The translations under genes were made by a program, and so were the position numbers. Shown here in pieces: positions 7,284-15,610 of a stretch of 64,000 bases of DNA. Numbering within the stretch: the first letter of the stretch is position 1; each line of letters starts with the position of its first letter. The notes under the pieces were generated by a model. It did no database searches. It had not been told where the DNA came from and was given only the letters and a program-made list of their open reading frames with translations. This DNA is from Hungatella sp. UBA7603 (GTDB lineage Bacteria; Bacillota; Clostridia; Lachnospirales; Lachnospiraceae): NCBI GenBank assembly GCA_002478865.1, contig DLJZ01000014.1, positions 113,652 to 177,651 of the forward strand, in the 5' to 3' direction.

Positions 7284-8489
7284 TTATGTCTGATTCGGTG
7301 TAACACTCTGTAACGAATAAGTAATGGATAAATCTTTTCTGGAATATTCTTTTTTGAAATTATGAATGATTCGTTTTAATACATTCTCTCCATTTTCATA
7401 GGTTGCAGTTGGTAAGAGCATTAAGAACTGACTCACACTGTATCGGCTGAATATATCTCCCCGGCGAAGGGAGTTTCTTATGGATTCTCCAAGCTCGTCC
7501 ATTGCCCTTGTCTGGACAGCCGGTTTTAACAGCTCTCCCTTTAAGTTGCTAATGGTCAAAAGACATAAAAAGATGGAATCTCCAGTTCGTTCAATTGCCC
7601 TTGTTTCTAATTGATAGATGTCTCTGAATACAGAAGGCTCACAGCAAAAAGCACCTTTTTTGGTACTGCCTTCTAATAGGATTTCCCGAATGTTGCTTAA
7701 ATCCATGGTGATTCCGTGTTTTTTATCGCTGATCAGCTTATAAAGCTCCTTAAATCGAATGGAAGGAGTAATGGCAAATTCATTATAGAACATATCGTTG
7801 ACTCTTTGATAATGTTCCATCGCCATAAGCTGGTTTCCGCTTTGATAGAGGGCACAGATTAAGTAATAATGGCCGTCCTCCCCATAAGGATCTATGGCAA
7901 TGGCCTGCTGGCACACCTCGATCATGGTGGGATAGTTCTTTTCCTCATCAAGCATATTTAGTATCCGATTGACTAGCTTTTGATAAAGGGTATGATAATA
8001 GGTATGAATTGGGACTACCCAAGATTCCCATTCCGATTTCGGAAGGAAATTACCCTTATACAAGTCAAACGCCTCCATGCAGAGGGAAAGACGCTGGTCA
8101 AAGGTTAGTTGTGAGGCTTCTGATTGAACACACAAATCTTCAAAAAGATCGGTATCGCAGACTGTAGTAAGGTGCTTGGTCCAGCCATATGCCTTCCGGT
8201 TCTGGAAAATCAGCTCTTGCGTTGGGTATCCAAGAGGTTCCAATAGTTTTCGTACTCGAAACATGAGAGTCTTTAATGCACCTGCAGGATTGTTACTTCC
8301 TTCATCCTTCCAAAACAGATCGATTAGTTCTTCCACTGGAATATCTCTTCCCCGAAAGGTGATAAGATATTCCAAAAGACTCCACGGTTTTTTTGCCTGG
8401 TTATTCTGATCCACAATAGCCTTGTCCCCGATGGATATGGAGAATCCTCCCAGCATATTAACATAGATGACAGATTCCTGATTTTTCAT
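7284..8489 (-). CDS. BTAD/SARP-type transcriptional regulator with degenerate GGDEF-like tail
   Basis: A 401-aa regulator. Residues ~8-105 form an OmpR-like winged helix (SLLEYLITFRGRDIPVEELIDLFW, ALKTLMFRVRKLL). Residues ~110-252 are a bacterial transcriptional activator (BTAD) TPR-like domain (YYLICALYQSGNQLMAMEHY). Residues ~295-393 look like a worn GGDEF domain: LRRGDIFSRYSVSQFLMLLP has the spacing of a GGDEF signature, but the motif itself reads SVSQF (351-355), so no cyclase activity is expected. It is probably cytoplasmic and responds to a ligand or partner through the C-terminus. The ATG follows TTGGAG; an in-frame TTG upstream lies inside that site. The gene probably forms an operon with mgsA. 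Confidence 0.82.
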   Translation of the reverse strand: MKNQESVIYVNMLGGFSISIGDKAIVDQNNQAKKPWSLLEYLITFRGRDIPVEELIDLFWKDEGSNNPAGALKTLMFRVRKLLEPLGYPTQELIFQNRKAYGWTKHLTTVCDTDLFEDLCVQSEASQLTFDQRLSLCMEAFDLYKGNFLPKSEWESWVVPIHTYYHTLYQKLVNRILNMLDEEKNYPTMIEVCQQAIAIDPYGEDGHYYLICALYQSGNQLMAMEHYQRVNDMFYNEFAITPSIRFKELYKLISDKKHGITMDLSNIREILLEGSTKKGAFCCEPSVFRDIYQLETRAIERTGDSIFLCLLTISNLKGELLKPAVQTRAMDELGESIRNSLRRGDIFSRYSVSQFLMLLPTATYENGENVLKRIIHNFKKEYSRKDLSITYSLQSVTPNQT

Positions 8490-8566
8490 TAGCTTCTCCA
8501 AATGGTGTTTTATAACTTAAAGTATATAGAAAAATAAGGAAAAAGTCTAGCTAAGCTTATAAAAGA

Positions 8567-8595
8567 TTGTGATTTTTTTGGTCATACGATATAAT
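8567..8595 (+). promoter_or_regulatory. Sigma-A promoter of the sortase gene
   Basis: TTGTGA, 17 bases, TATAAT, placed 37 bases before the sortase start codon. Confidence 0.7.
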
Positions 8596-8631
8596 TAAGG
8601 TAAAAATAGCAGGACGAAGGGGGGGATTTGC

Positions 8632-9408
8632 ATGGAGAAAAGAAAACTGGCCACGGTTGTTCTTATAATAGGCCTAGTTCTCCTGGTGGCAGGCGCAAGT
8701 ATGCTTGTTTTGGATTACCAAAAGAAAGACAGAGCGGATCGTCAAAATGAAAGATTACAAGAGCTGGCTACAGAGAAAAGCAGCGAGGAGACTAAAAGTA
8801 ACCAGGATAATGAAACCATAGCAGAGTCCAGTGGCGCGTACGTATCCCCGATTCAGTTTGATGCCTTAAAAGCCATAAACCCGGATATTGTAGGTTGGCT
8901 TAAGATAGAAGGTACTTCCATTGATTATCCCATTGTACAAACTGATAACAATGAGACTTATTTGGATATTGATTTTGAAGGCAAAAAGAATGCTTCAGGA
9001 GCTATATTTCTTGACTATGAAAGTGAACCTGACTTTTCTGGAAGGCATAACATATTATACGGTCATCATATGAAAAATGGATCCATGTTTAAGGATATCA
9101 TTAAATATAAGGAAGAATCATTTTTTAAGGACCATCAAGATATCACAATCTACACCCCAGAGCGGGAGATTCATCTTCGGCCGTTCACGGTTCTTTATAC
9201 GGATGCCGATGGCGAGCGCAGGCGAACAAAGTTTGATACAGAGGAGGTCTTTAATGGATATGTGGAGAAGATGACTAAGAAAGGACTTTTTTATCAGAAG
9301 CCTGACGAACCAATAGGCACTCTTTGGTCTTTTGTAACCTGTAGTTATGAACTGGCAGATGCCAGGACAATTCTATATGCCTACGAGGTATCCCAGGTTG
9401 AAAAATAG
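8632..9408 (+). CDS. srtB: Class B sortase
   Basis: A 258-aa membrane-anchored cysteine transpeptidase that links sorting-signal proteins to peptidoglycan or polymerises pilins. An N-terminal membrane span covers residues 7-28, followed by a charged linker (30-68) and the sortase barrel. Catalytic residues are visible: His145/146 in YGHHMKNGSMF, Cys237 in TCSYE and Arg245 in ADARTILYA. The helix between strands and the GHHM signature fit class B. No protein with an obvious sorting signal is encoded nearby, so its substrates lie elsewhere. The ribosome site is an unusual G-run (GGGGGGG) eight bases upstream. glmM follows after 63 bases and may be co-transcribed. Confidence 0.9.
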   Translation: MEKRKLATVVLIIGLVLLVAGASMLVLDYQKKDRADRQNERLQELATEKSSEETKSNQDNETIAESSGAYVSPIQFDALKAINPDIVGWLKIEGTSIDYPIVQTDNNETYLDIDFEGKKNASGAIFLDYESEPDFSGRHNILYGHHMKNGSMFKDIIKYKEESFFKDHQDITIYTPEREIHLRPFTVLYTDADGERRRTKFDTEEVFNGYVEKMTKKGLFYQKPDEPIGTLWSFVTCSYELADARTILYAYEVSQVEK

Positions 9409-9471
9409 GGAACAGTATGGTATATTACATATAATTCTGCATAAACTGCAGATTTGTAAAAGGAGATATGT

Positions 9472-10827
9472 ATGGGAAAATATTTTGGAACCGACGGCTT
9501 TCGAGGGGAAGCAAACGTCATACTGACAGTAGAGCATGCTTATAAGGTAGGACGCTTTTTAGGCTGGTACTATGGACATAAAAATCCAGATGAAGTTTGC
9601 AGAATCGTAATCGGAAAAGATACAAGACGCAGCAGCTACATGTTTGAATATTCATTGGTAGCAGGACTTACAGCTTCTGGTGCGGATGCTTATCTGCTTC
9701 ATGTTACGACGACCCCAAGTGTATCTTACGTAGTAAGAACCGAAGGTTTCTCCTGCGGAATCATGATTTCCGCCAGCCACAATCCTTATTATGACAATGG
9801 AATTAAAGTCATGAACGAAAAAGGTGAAAAGCTTGACGAAAGCGTTACGGATGAAATTGAGAAGTATTTAGACGGTGAGATGGGTGAACTTCCACTGGCA
9901 AAGCAGGATAAGATCGGACGTACGGTAGATTTTGCAGCAGGAAGAAACAGATACATTGGTTATCTGATCTCCACCGCCACTCGTTCCTTTAAAAATAAAA
10001 AGGTAGCCCTAGACTGTGCAAACGGCAGTGCCTCAGCCATTGCAAAGAACGTATTTGACGCTCTTGGAGCCGAGACACATGTCATCAGCAATGAGCCAAA
10101 TGGCTTAAATATCAACACTGGTTGTGGTTCCACCCACATTGACCAGCTTCAGAAATTTGTGAAGGAAGTAGGCGCTGACGTAGGTTTTGCTTATGATGGA
10201 GATGCGGATCGCTGCCTGGCAGTGGATGAAAACGGCAACGTGGTTGACGGAGACGGCATCCTATATATCTGCGGAAAGTACATGAAGGAGCAGGGAACCT
10301 TAAAGAACAATAAGGTAGTGACTACCATCATGTCAAACTTCGGCCTTTATAAAGCTTTCGAGCGGGAAGGCATTGAATTTGAAAAGACCGCAGTAGGAGA
10401 TAAATACGTTTACGAAAATATGGTAGCCAACGGCAATTGTCTTGGCGGCGAGCAGTCCGGCCATATTATTTTCAGCAAGCATGCAACCACCGGAGATGGC
10501 ATTCTTACCTCCTTAAAGGTGATGGAAGTAATTCTTGAGAAAAAGGAAAGTCTTGCAAAGCTGGTTTCCGAGTTTGAGGTATTTCCTCAGGTCCTTAAAA
10601 ATGTTCGTGTTTATGATAAGACAGCAGCACAGGATGATGAAGCAGTAAGAGCAGAAGTGGATAAAGTGGCTGAACTGTTAGGAGAGAGTGGAAGAATATT
10701 ACTCCGTCAGTCAGGAACAGAACCAGTTGTCCGCGTTATGGTGGAGGCTGCAGATCTTAATACTTGTGAAGCATACGTAGAACAGGTAATAGAAGTGATG
10801 AGGCAGAAAGGTCATTTAATTCCCTAA
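9472..10827 (+). CDS. glmM: Phosphoglucosamine mutase
   Basis: A 451-aa enzyme interconverting glucosamine 6-phosphate and glucosamine 1-phosphate, the step before UDP-GlcNAc and therefore before peptidoglycan and most surface glycans. The four family signatures are present: KYFGTDGFRGEAN, active serine Ser102 in ISASHNPYYDNGIK, the metal-binding loop DGDADR, and the phosphate-binding RQSGTEPVVRVM with GEQSGHI between them. Length is normal. The start follows AAGGAG. The hexosamine-specific sequence of the sugar loop (GGEQSGH) favours GlmM over phosphomannomutase. Confidence 0.93.
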   Translation: MGKYFGTDGFRGEANVILTVEHAYKVGRFLGWYYGHKNPDEVCRIVIGKDTRRSSYMFEYSLVAGLTASGADAYLLHVTTTPSVSYVVRTEGFSCGIMISASHNPYYDNGIKVMNEKGEKLDESVTDEIEKYLDGEMGELPLAKQDKIGRTVDFAAGRNRYIGYLISTATRSFKNKKVALDCANGSASAIAKNVFDALGAETHVISNEPNGLNINTGCGSTHIDQLQKFVKEVGADVGFAYDGDADRCLAVDENGNVVDGDGILYICGKYMKEQGTLKNNKVVTTIMSNFGLYKAFEREGIEFEKTAVGDKYVYENMVANGNCLGGEQSGHIIFSKHATTGDGILTSLKVMEVILEKKESLAKLVSEFEVFPQVLKNVRVYDKTAAQDDEAVRAEVDKVAELLGESGRILLRQSGTEPVVRVMVEAADLNTCEAYVEQVIEVMRQKGHLIP

Positions 10828-10870
10828 TTTTAACAGGGAATTAGACCATAGGTTTAATTTCATATGAAAT

Positions 10871-10915
10871 AAAAGGCAAGCCAGTATTTTTATGCAAATC
10901 AGGCTTGCCTTTTTT
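10871..10915 (+). terminator. Rho-independent terminator of glmM
   Basis: AAAAGGCAAGCC pairs with GGCTTGCCTTTT around an 18-base loop and runs into T residues. A small AATTCCCT/AGGGAATT hairpin overlaps the glmM stop just before it. Confidence 0.85.
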
Positions 10916-10958
10916 AAAACATCTATGCTTTTTGCATGTTTTTTCCTTTTCACTTTCG

Positions 10959-10987
10959 TTGTAAAATGGGTTGTTTCGTGATATGAT
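10959..10987 (+). promoter_or_regulatory. Sigma-A promoter of the xpaC-telA operon
   Basis: TTGTAA, 17 bases, TATGAT, placed about 40 bases before the start codon. Confidence 0.65.
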
Positions 10988-11026
10988 ATTTTTTAACTAT
11001 GAAATATTTTGGGAGATCATAAAATT

Positions 11027-12325
11027 ATGGATAAGAGAGATTTATCAAATTTAGGAGATCAGATCCTGGATTCGGTAGAAAGTGCAATCCGTTCCATGGA
11101 TTTTAAAGAATTAAATAAAACCATATCTGATTCCGTTAACGATGCTCTGGATGAAGCTAGAAATCAGATGCAAAAACACGGTGATATGGGACGGTTTTCG
11201 TCGTCAAAATCCTATCGAAGCCAATCCAGTGAAGGGGCAGAGTCATACGCCAAAACGAAAAAGAGCCAGGAGTCAGATCCTGGATATCAGGCGTTTCATA
11301 CGAGCCACTCTGCAGGTAAGAAAACGGGTGGACAAGCCCCTATGCCTCGTGAAGAGGGGATTAAGATCAACAATAATGGCCGTGTAGCAGGCATTCTTTT
11401 TACTGTATTTGGAAGTATCGGTCTTTTACTTATGACTGTTTTACTTCTTGTGATGTGGATTATTGCCATGGTTGCAAAGCCTGATCTATGGGTGATTGTA
11501 GGAGCTTCCTTAATCATAGCATCCTTTGGGGCTGTTTTTGGCTTTATGCTTAAGGGTGGAATCGATATGGGCAACCGGATAAAGAGAGGAAAACTCTACG
11601 CCAAGCAGGCTGGAAGAAAGATGTATTGTACCATTGAGGAGTTAGCTGCACTGGTTGGAAAATCAAAGGAATTTGTCCGTAAGGATGTGCAGAAAATGAT
11701 GGAACTTCGTATATTTTCAAAAGCCTATCTAGACGAGCAGAAAACTTGTCTTATGCTGAACGAGGATACTTATAAACAATACTTAGAGTGCCAAAAAGCA
11801 TTAAAGGAAAGAAAGAAAATTGAAACCGAAGAAGCGGCAATCAAAGCCACTAATGAGGAAAAACAGAAGTTTTCCAAAGAGTTTGAAGATATGATGGCAG
11901 CAGGCCGGAATTATCTGAACATGTTAAAGGAAGCCAACGATGCCATACCAGGAGAGGTCATTTCTCAGAAGATATCAGATCTTGAAGATGTAATCCGACG
12001 TATTTTCGATACCGTATCAAAGCACCCGGAACAGGGAAAAGAGATGGAACGTTTTATGGATTATTATCTGCCTACCACGGTAAAGCTTGTGAATGCTTAT
12101 CGGGATTTTGACAGCGCAGGTTCAAGAGGAGAAAATGTAAACGCTGCAAAGGCTGAGATCGAGAAAACTCTGGACACCATTCAAAAAGCATTTGAACGGC
12201 TCCTTGATGACTTATATGAAGATGCAGTTCTTGATGTAACCACGGATGCTTCGGTGATACAGACCATGTTAAAAAAAGATGGATTTGCAGAAAGTGATTT
12301 CCCAGGAGGTAAGCGAAATGAGTAA
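11027..12325 (+). CDS. xpaC: XpaC-like protein (5-bromo-4-chloroindolyl phosphate hydrolysis family)
   Basis: A 432-aa protein of the XpaC family, usually encoded beside telA. Residues 1-115 are polar and low in complexity. Two membrane spans follow (~125-150 and ~158-180), then a cytoplasmic helical region with a predicted winged-helix-like segment (CTIEELAALVGKSKEFVRKDVQKMM) and a long charged coiled coil. Despite the family name no hydrolase catalytic motif is visible, and the real activity is unknown. The ATG follows GGGAG; a TTG further upstream lies within that site. The gene overlaps telA by 8 bases, implying translational coupling. Confidence 0.8.
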   Translation: MDKRDLSNLGDQILDSVESAIRSMDFKELNKTISDSVNDALDEARNQMQKHGDMGRFSSSKSYRSQSSEGAESYAKTKKSQESDPGYQAFHTSHSAGKKTGGQAPMPREEGIKINNNGRVAGILFTVFGSIGLLLMTVLLLVMWIIAMVAKPDLWVIVGASLIIASFGAVFGFMLKGGIDMGNRIKRGKLYAKQAGRKMYCTIEELAALVGKSKEFVRKDVQKMMELRIFSKAYLDEQKTCLMLNEDTYKQYLECQKALKERKKIETEEAAIKATNEEKQKFSKEFEDMMAAGRNYLNMLKEANDAIPGEVISQKISDLEDVIRRIFDTVSKHPEQGKEMERFMDYYLPTTVKLVNAYRDFDSAGSRGENVNAAKAEIEKTLDTIQKAFERLLDDLYEDAVLDVTTDASVIQTMLKKDGFAESDFPGGKRNE

Positions 12326-13481
12326 AGATATTGAAGAGATGTTAAAAGAAGCACCAGAATTGACCTTGACTCCATTTTCAGATGCTGTGGTGGAAAGCAC
12401 TGGGACTAAAGAAGAATTAATAAATGTGGAAGGTAAAATTGAGGCAGTTCCTGAGACGAATCTGACTCCAGAAGAAGAACGGCAAGTAGCTGATTTTGCA
12501 GAGAAGATTGATTTGCAAAACTCCAACCTGGTTCTTCAGTATGGTGTCAGCGCTCAAAAGAAAATCGCTGCTTTTTCAGAGACTGCTCTTGAAAATGTGA
12601 AATCAAAGGATCTAGGAGAAGTAGGCCAGATGCTTACGGATGTAGTGGTAGAGCTGAGAGGCTTTGAAAACGGAGAAGAGGAAAAAGGCTTTTTTGGTTT
12701 CTTTAAAAAGAATGCCAACCGTTTGGAAAATATGAAGGTAAAGTATGCAAAAGCAGAGGTGAATATAAACCAGATCTGCAAGGTCTTAGAAAACCATCAG
12801 ATCCAGCTTTTAAAAGACATTGCTTTGCTTGATAAGATGTATGAACTAAATACCACATATTTTAAGGAACTGTCCATGTATGTTATGGCAGGAAAAAGAA
12901 AGCTTAATAAGGTACAGCAGACGGAACTTCCCGCCCTTCTAGACAAGGCATCAAAAAGCGGTCTTCCAGAAGATGCTCAGGCAGCCAATGACCTTGCATC
13001 CATGCTTAACCGATTTGAGAAGAAGATTCATGATCTGGAGCTGACCCGAATGATCTCCATTCAGATGGCTCCTCAGATTCGACTGGTTCAAAACAACGAT
13101 ACACTTATGACGGAGAAAATCCAGTCCACTCTAGTGAACACCATTCCGTTATGGAAGAGCCAGATGGTTCTTGCCATTGGAATTAATCATTCTGAGCAGG
13201 CAGCCAGAGCGCAGAGAGAAGTTACTGACATGACCAACGAGCTCCTTCGAAAGAATGCTGAAGTATTAAAGACAGCAACCATTGAGACAGCGAAGGAATC
13301 AGAACGTGGAATTGTTGACGTAGAAACCCTTAAGAAGACCAATGAATCTCTTATTTCAACTCTTGATGAGGTGGTGCGCATTCAGGCAGAAGGAAGACAA
13401 AAGCGTATGGATGCAGAAGCTGAGCTTGCCCGTATGGAAGGCGAACTAAAAAACAAACTATTACAATTAAGCAATAAATAA
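12318..13481 (+). CDS. telA: TelA-family toxic anion resistance protein
   Basis: A 387-aa soluble, almost wholly helical protein of the TelA family, members of which are linked to tellurite and cell-envelope stress tolerance (known from the family; the mechanism is unclear). Typical segments are NLVLQYGVSAQKKIAAFSE, ELRGFENGEEEKGFFGFFKK, and the IPLWKSQMVLAIGI motif near residue 290. The ATG follows AGGAGG by eight bases and overlaps the end of xpaC. The pair is conserved in Firmicutes, so the two products probably act together at the membrane. Confidence 0.9.
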   Translation: MSKDIEEMLKEAPELTLTPFSDAVVESTGTKEELINVEGKIEAVPETNLTPEEERQVADFAEKIDLQNSNLVLQYGVSAQKKIAAFSETALENVKSKDLGEVGQMLTDVVVELRGFENGEEEKGFFGFFKKNANRLENMKVKYAKAEVNINQICKVLENHQIQLLKDIALLDKMYELNTTYFKELSMYVMAGKRKLNKVQQTELPALLDKASKSGLPEDAQAANDLASMLNRFEKKIHDLELTRMISIQMAPQIRLVQNNDTLMTEKIQSTLVNTIPLWKSQMVLAIGINHSEQAARAQREVTDMTNELLRKNAEVLKTATIETAKESERGIVDVETLKKTNESLISTLDEVVRIQAEGRQKRMDAEAELARMEGELKNKLLQLSNK

Positions 13482-13486
13482 AAGTC

Positions 13487-13534
13487 AAAGGCTTACAATA
13501 GAAAATTTATTTTTCGGTTGTAAGCCTTCTTTTG
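13487..13534 (+). terminator. Rho-independent terminator of telA
   Basis: AAAGGCTTACAA pairs with TTGTAAGCCTT and is followed by CTTTT. Its 3' arm overlaps the -35 box of the leuA promoter. Confidence 0.8.
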
Positions 13535-13546
13535 TCGTGCTATAAT
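13518..13546 (+). promoter_or_regulatory. Sigma-A promoter of leuA
   Basis: TTGTAA, 17 bases, TATAAT. Transcription would start about 240 bases before leuA, giving a long leader. Confidence 0.65.
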
Positions 13547-13552
13547 AACATA

Positions 13553-13793
13553 ACACTTTACCGTGACGCATTATCAGAGCATGGCATGTGATTTTAATGT
13601 AAAGGAATGATGAAGATGGGGCTAGACCTATAAAAGCCACGTTGTTTATTGTCAAAAAGTACAGCGTAATTTATCGACTCCAAAGCCTGTCATAGTTTTT
13701 AAAGGGATGAGAAAAGCAGAAGACTGCTTTATGGCAGAATCCGGCTAGAACCGGAACAGACTGACAAGTGAATGATAATGGAGGAGATAAGAG
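13553..13793 (+). promoter_or_regulatory. Long structured leuA leader of unknown class
   Basis: About 240 bases of untranslated leader. It holds a perfect 7-bp hairpin (AAAGCAG-AAGA-CTGCTTT, 13713-13730) and a 4-bp one (CCGG-CTAGAA-CCGG, 13741-13754) just before the GGAGGAG ribosome site. The element GGCTAGA-CC occurs twice (about 13620 and 13743). I find no T-box signature and no terminator before leuA, so the control mechanism, if any, is unassigned. Confidence 0.45.
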
Positions 13794-15458
13794 ATGTTAA
13801 ATTATGAAAGATATAAACAAGCACCGGTAATGAATTATCCGGAGAGACAATGGCCTGGTAAAAAGATTCAAAAGGCGCCAATTTGGTGCAGCGTGGATTT
13901 AAGAGATGGAAATCAGGCTTTGATCGAGCCAATGGTAGTGGAAGAAAAGATTGAGATGTTTCAACTTCTTGTAAAGCTGGGCTTTAAAGAAATCGAGGTT
14001 GGTTTTCCAGCGGCGTCCCAGATTGAGTTTGACTTTATAAGGCAGCTTGTGGAACGGAAGATGATTCCTGATGATGTGGTAGTTCAAGTCCTTGTTCAGT
14101 GCAGGGAACATCTGATCAAGAGAAGCATCGAAGCTTTAAGAGGTGTGAAAAAGGCTATCGTTCATATTTATAATTCTACATCCACTTTGCAGCGTGATGT
14201 GGTTTTTAACAAAGATATGGATGAGATAAAGGACATAGCAGTTCAGGGTGCACAGTGGGCGAAGCAGTATACGTCGGACTTTGATGGAGAAGTGATGTTT
14301 GAGTATACTCCTGAGAGTTTTACTGGAACCGAGCTTGAATATGCTCTTGACATCTGCAATGAAGTCCAGGAGATCTGGGGAGCAACTCCAGATAAGAAGA
14401 TTATTATAAACCTTCCATCGACGGTAGAGATGACCACTCCTAATGTCTATGCAGATCAGATCGAATGGATGAATGAACGTCTTAAAAACCGTGAAAGCAT
14501 TATCTTAAGCGTTCACCCTCATAACGACCGGGGAACCGGAGTTGCAGCTGCAGAGCTTGCTGTCCTTGCCGGTGCAGACCGGGTGGAGGGAACTCTGTTT
14601 GGAAATGGAGAGAGAACCGGTAATCTTGATATATTAACGGTAGCTTATAATTTATTTTCCCAGGGTATTGATCCTGAACTTAATCTTGAGAATATTCGTG
14701 AAATCTCAGATGTTTACGAGCGTTGTACTAAGATGGAAATTGCACCGAGACACCCTTATGCTGGAAAGCTTGTATTCACCGCTTTTTCTGGTTCCCATCA
14801 AGATGCCATCAACAAAGGCACGAAGGCGATGCGGGATAGAAAGAATACATTTTGGGAGGTTCCTTACCTGCCCATCGATCCATCAGATATTGGAAGACAG
14901 TATGAACCAGTGGTTCGTATCAACAGCCAGTCTGGCAAAGGTGGCGTAGCATTTGTTATGGATACCTTCTATGGCTTTAAGCTTCCAAAAGGCATGCACA
15001 AGGAATTTGCAGATGTGATTCAGGCTATTTCAGAGAAGCAGGGTGAAGTGGCTCCAGAGCAGATTCTTAATGAGTTCAATAGCAATTACACCGACAGGAA
15101 AGAACCCATTCATTTCCTTAAGGCTCAGATTACTGAGGCAGAAGACGATGTGGAATTCTCCACCTTCGCAAAGGTCCGCTACATGGATCACGGCGTGGAA
15201 AAAGTCTTCGAGGGAGTTGGAAACGGTCCTATCGATGCGGTACAAAAAGGTCTTGAGAAAGAGCTTGATATTGAAATCCGAGTACTCGACTATAACGAGC
15301 ACGCTCTTGCCTCTGGTTCAGGCGCAAAGGCTGCATCCTATATTCATTTATTGGATGTTCGCACCGGAAAGACAACTTACGGCGTAGGAATCAGTTCCAA
15401 TATTACCAGAGCCTCAATTCGAGGTATTTTCAGTGCATTAAACCGGTTATTGTATTAA
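13794..15458 (+). CDS. leuA: 2-isopropylmalate synthase
   Basis: A 554-aa enzyme joining acetyl-CoA and 2-oxoisovalerate, the first committed step of leucine synthesis. The length and N-terminus (MLNYERYKQAPVMNYPERQW) match the longer, yeast-like LeuA type. The catalytic TIM barrel is marked by CSVDLRDGNQAL, the metal-binding HPHNDRGTG and GNGERTGNLDI. The C-terminal ~130 residues form the leucine-sensing allosteric LeuA_dimer domain (GNGPIDAVQKGLEKEL, TYGVGISSNITRAS). The gene is monocistronic, with a strong ribosome site and a strong terminator. It is not near other leu genes in this window. Confidence 0.95.
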   Translation: MLNYERYKQAPVMNYPERQWPGKKIQKAPIWCSVDLRDGNQALIEPMVVEEKIEMFQLLVKLGFKEIEVGFPAASQIEFDFIRQLVERKMIPDDVVVQVLVQCREHLIKRSIEALRGVKKAIVHIYNSTSTLQRDVVFNKDMDEIKDIAVQGAQWAKQYTSDFDGEVMFEYTPESFTGTELEYALDICNEVQEIWGATPDKKIIINLPSTVEMTTPNVYADQIEWMNERLKNRESIILSVHPHNDRGTGVAAAELAVLAGADRVEGTLFGNGERTGNLDILTVAYNLFSQGIDPELNLENIREISDVYERCTKMEIAPRHPYAGKLVFTAFSGSHQDAINKGTKAMRDRKNTFWEVPYLPIDPSDIGRQYEPVVRINSQSGKGGVAFVMDTFYGFKLPKGMHKEFADVIQAISEKQGEVAPEQILNEFNSNYTDRKEPIHFLKAQITEAEDDVEFSTFAKVRYMDHGVEKVFEGVGNGPIDAVQKGLEKELDIEIRVLDYNEHALASGSGAKAASYIHLLDVRTGKTTYGVGISSNITRASIRGIFSALNRLLY

Positions 15459-15462
15459 ATAA

Positions 15463-15503
15463 TAAGACGGGGTCAGCCTATGATGGCGACCCCGTCTTTT
15501 TTT
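15463..15503 (+). terminator. Rho-independent terminator of leuA
   Basis: AAGACGGGGTC pairs perfectly with GACCCCGTCTT, followed by TTTTT. Confidence 0.92.
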
Positions 15504-15547
15504 GTAATAGGAAACTCATTGTTCTACCCTTCTAGTGGGAAGAAGAA

Positions 15548-15576
15548 TTTACTTTTCCAAAGGACTTTAGTATAAT
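15548..15576 (+). promoter_or_regulatory. Sigma-A promoter of glf
   Basis: TTTACT, 17 bases, TATAAT, 34 bases before the glf start. The same box pair recurs before the next glycan genes. Confidence 0.75.
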
Positions 15577-15610
15577 AAGAACAGTTTATAAATGACAGGA
15601 GAATGGAATT

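Noticed and set aside
13553..13793. T-box riboswitch before leuA
   Set aside because: I could not find the conserved T-box sequence, a specifier loop arrangement, or a terminator/antiterminator pair.
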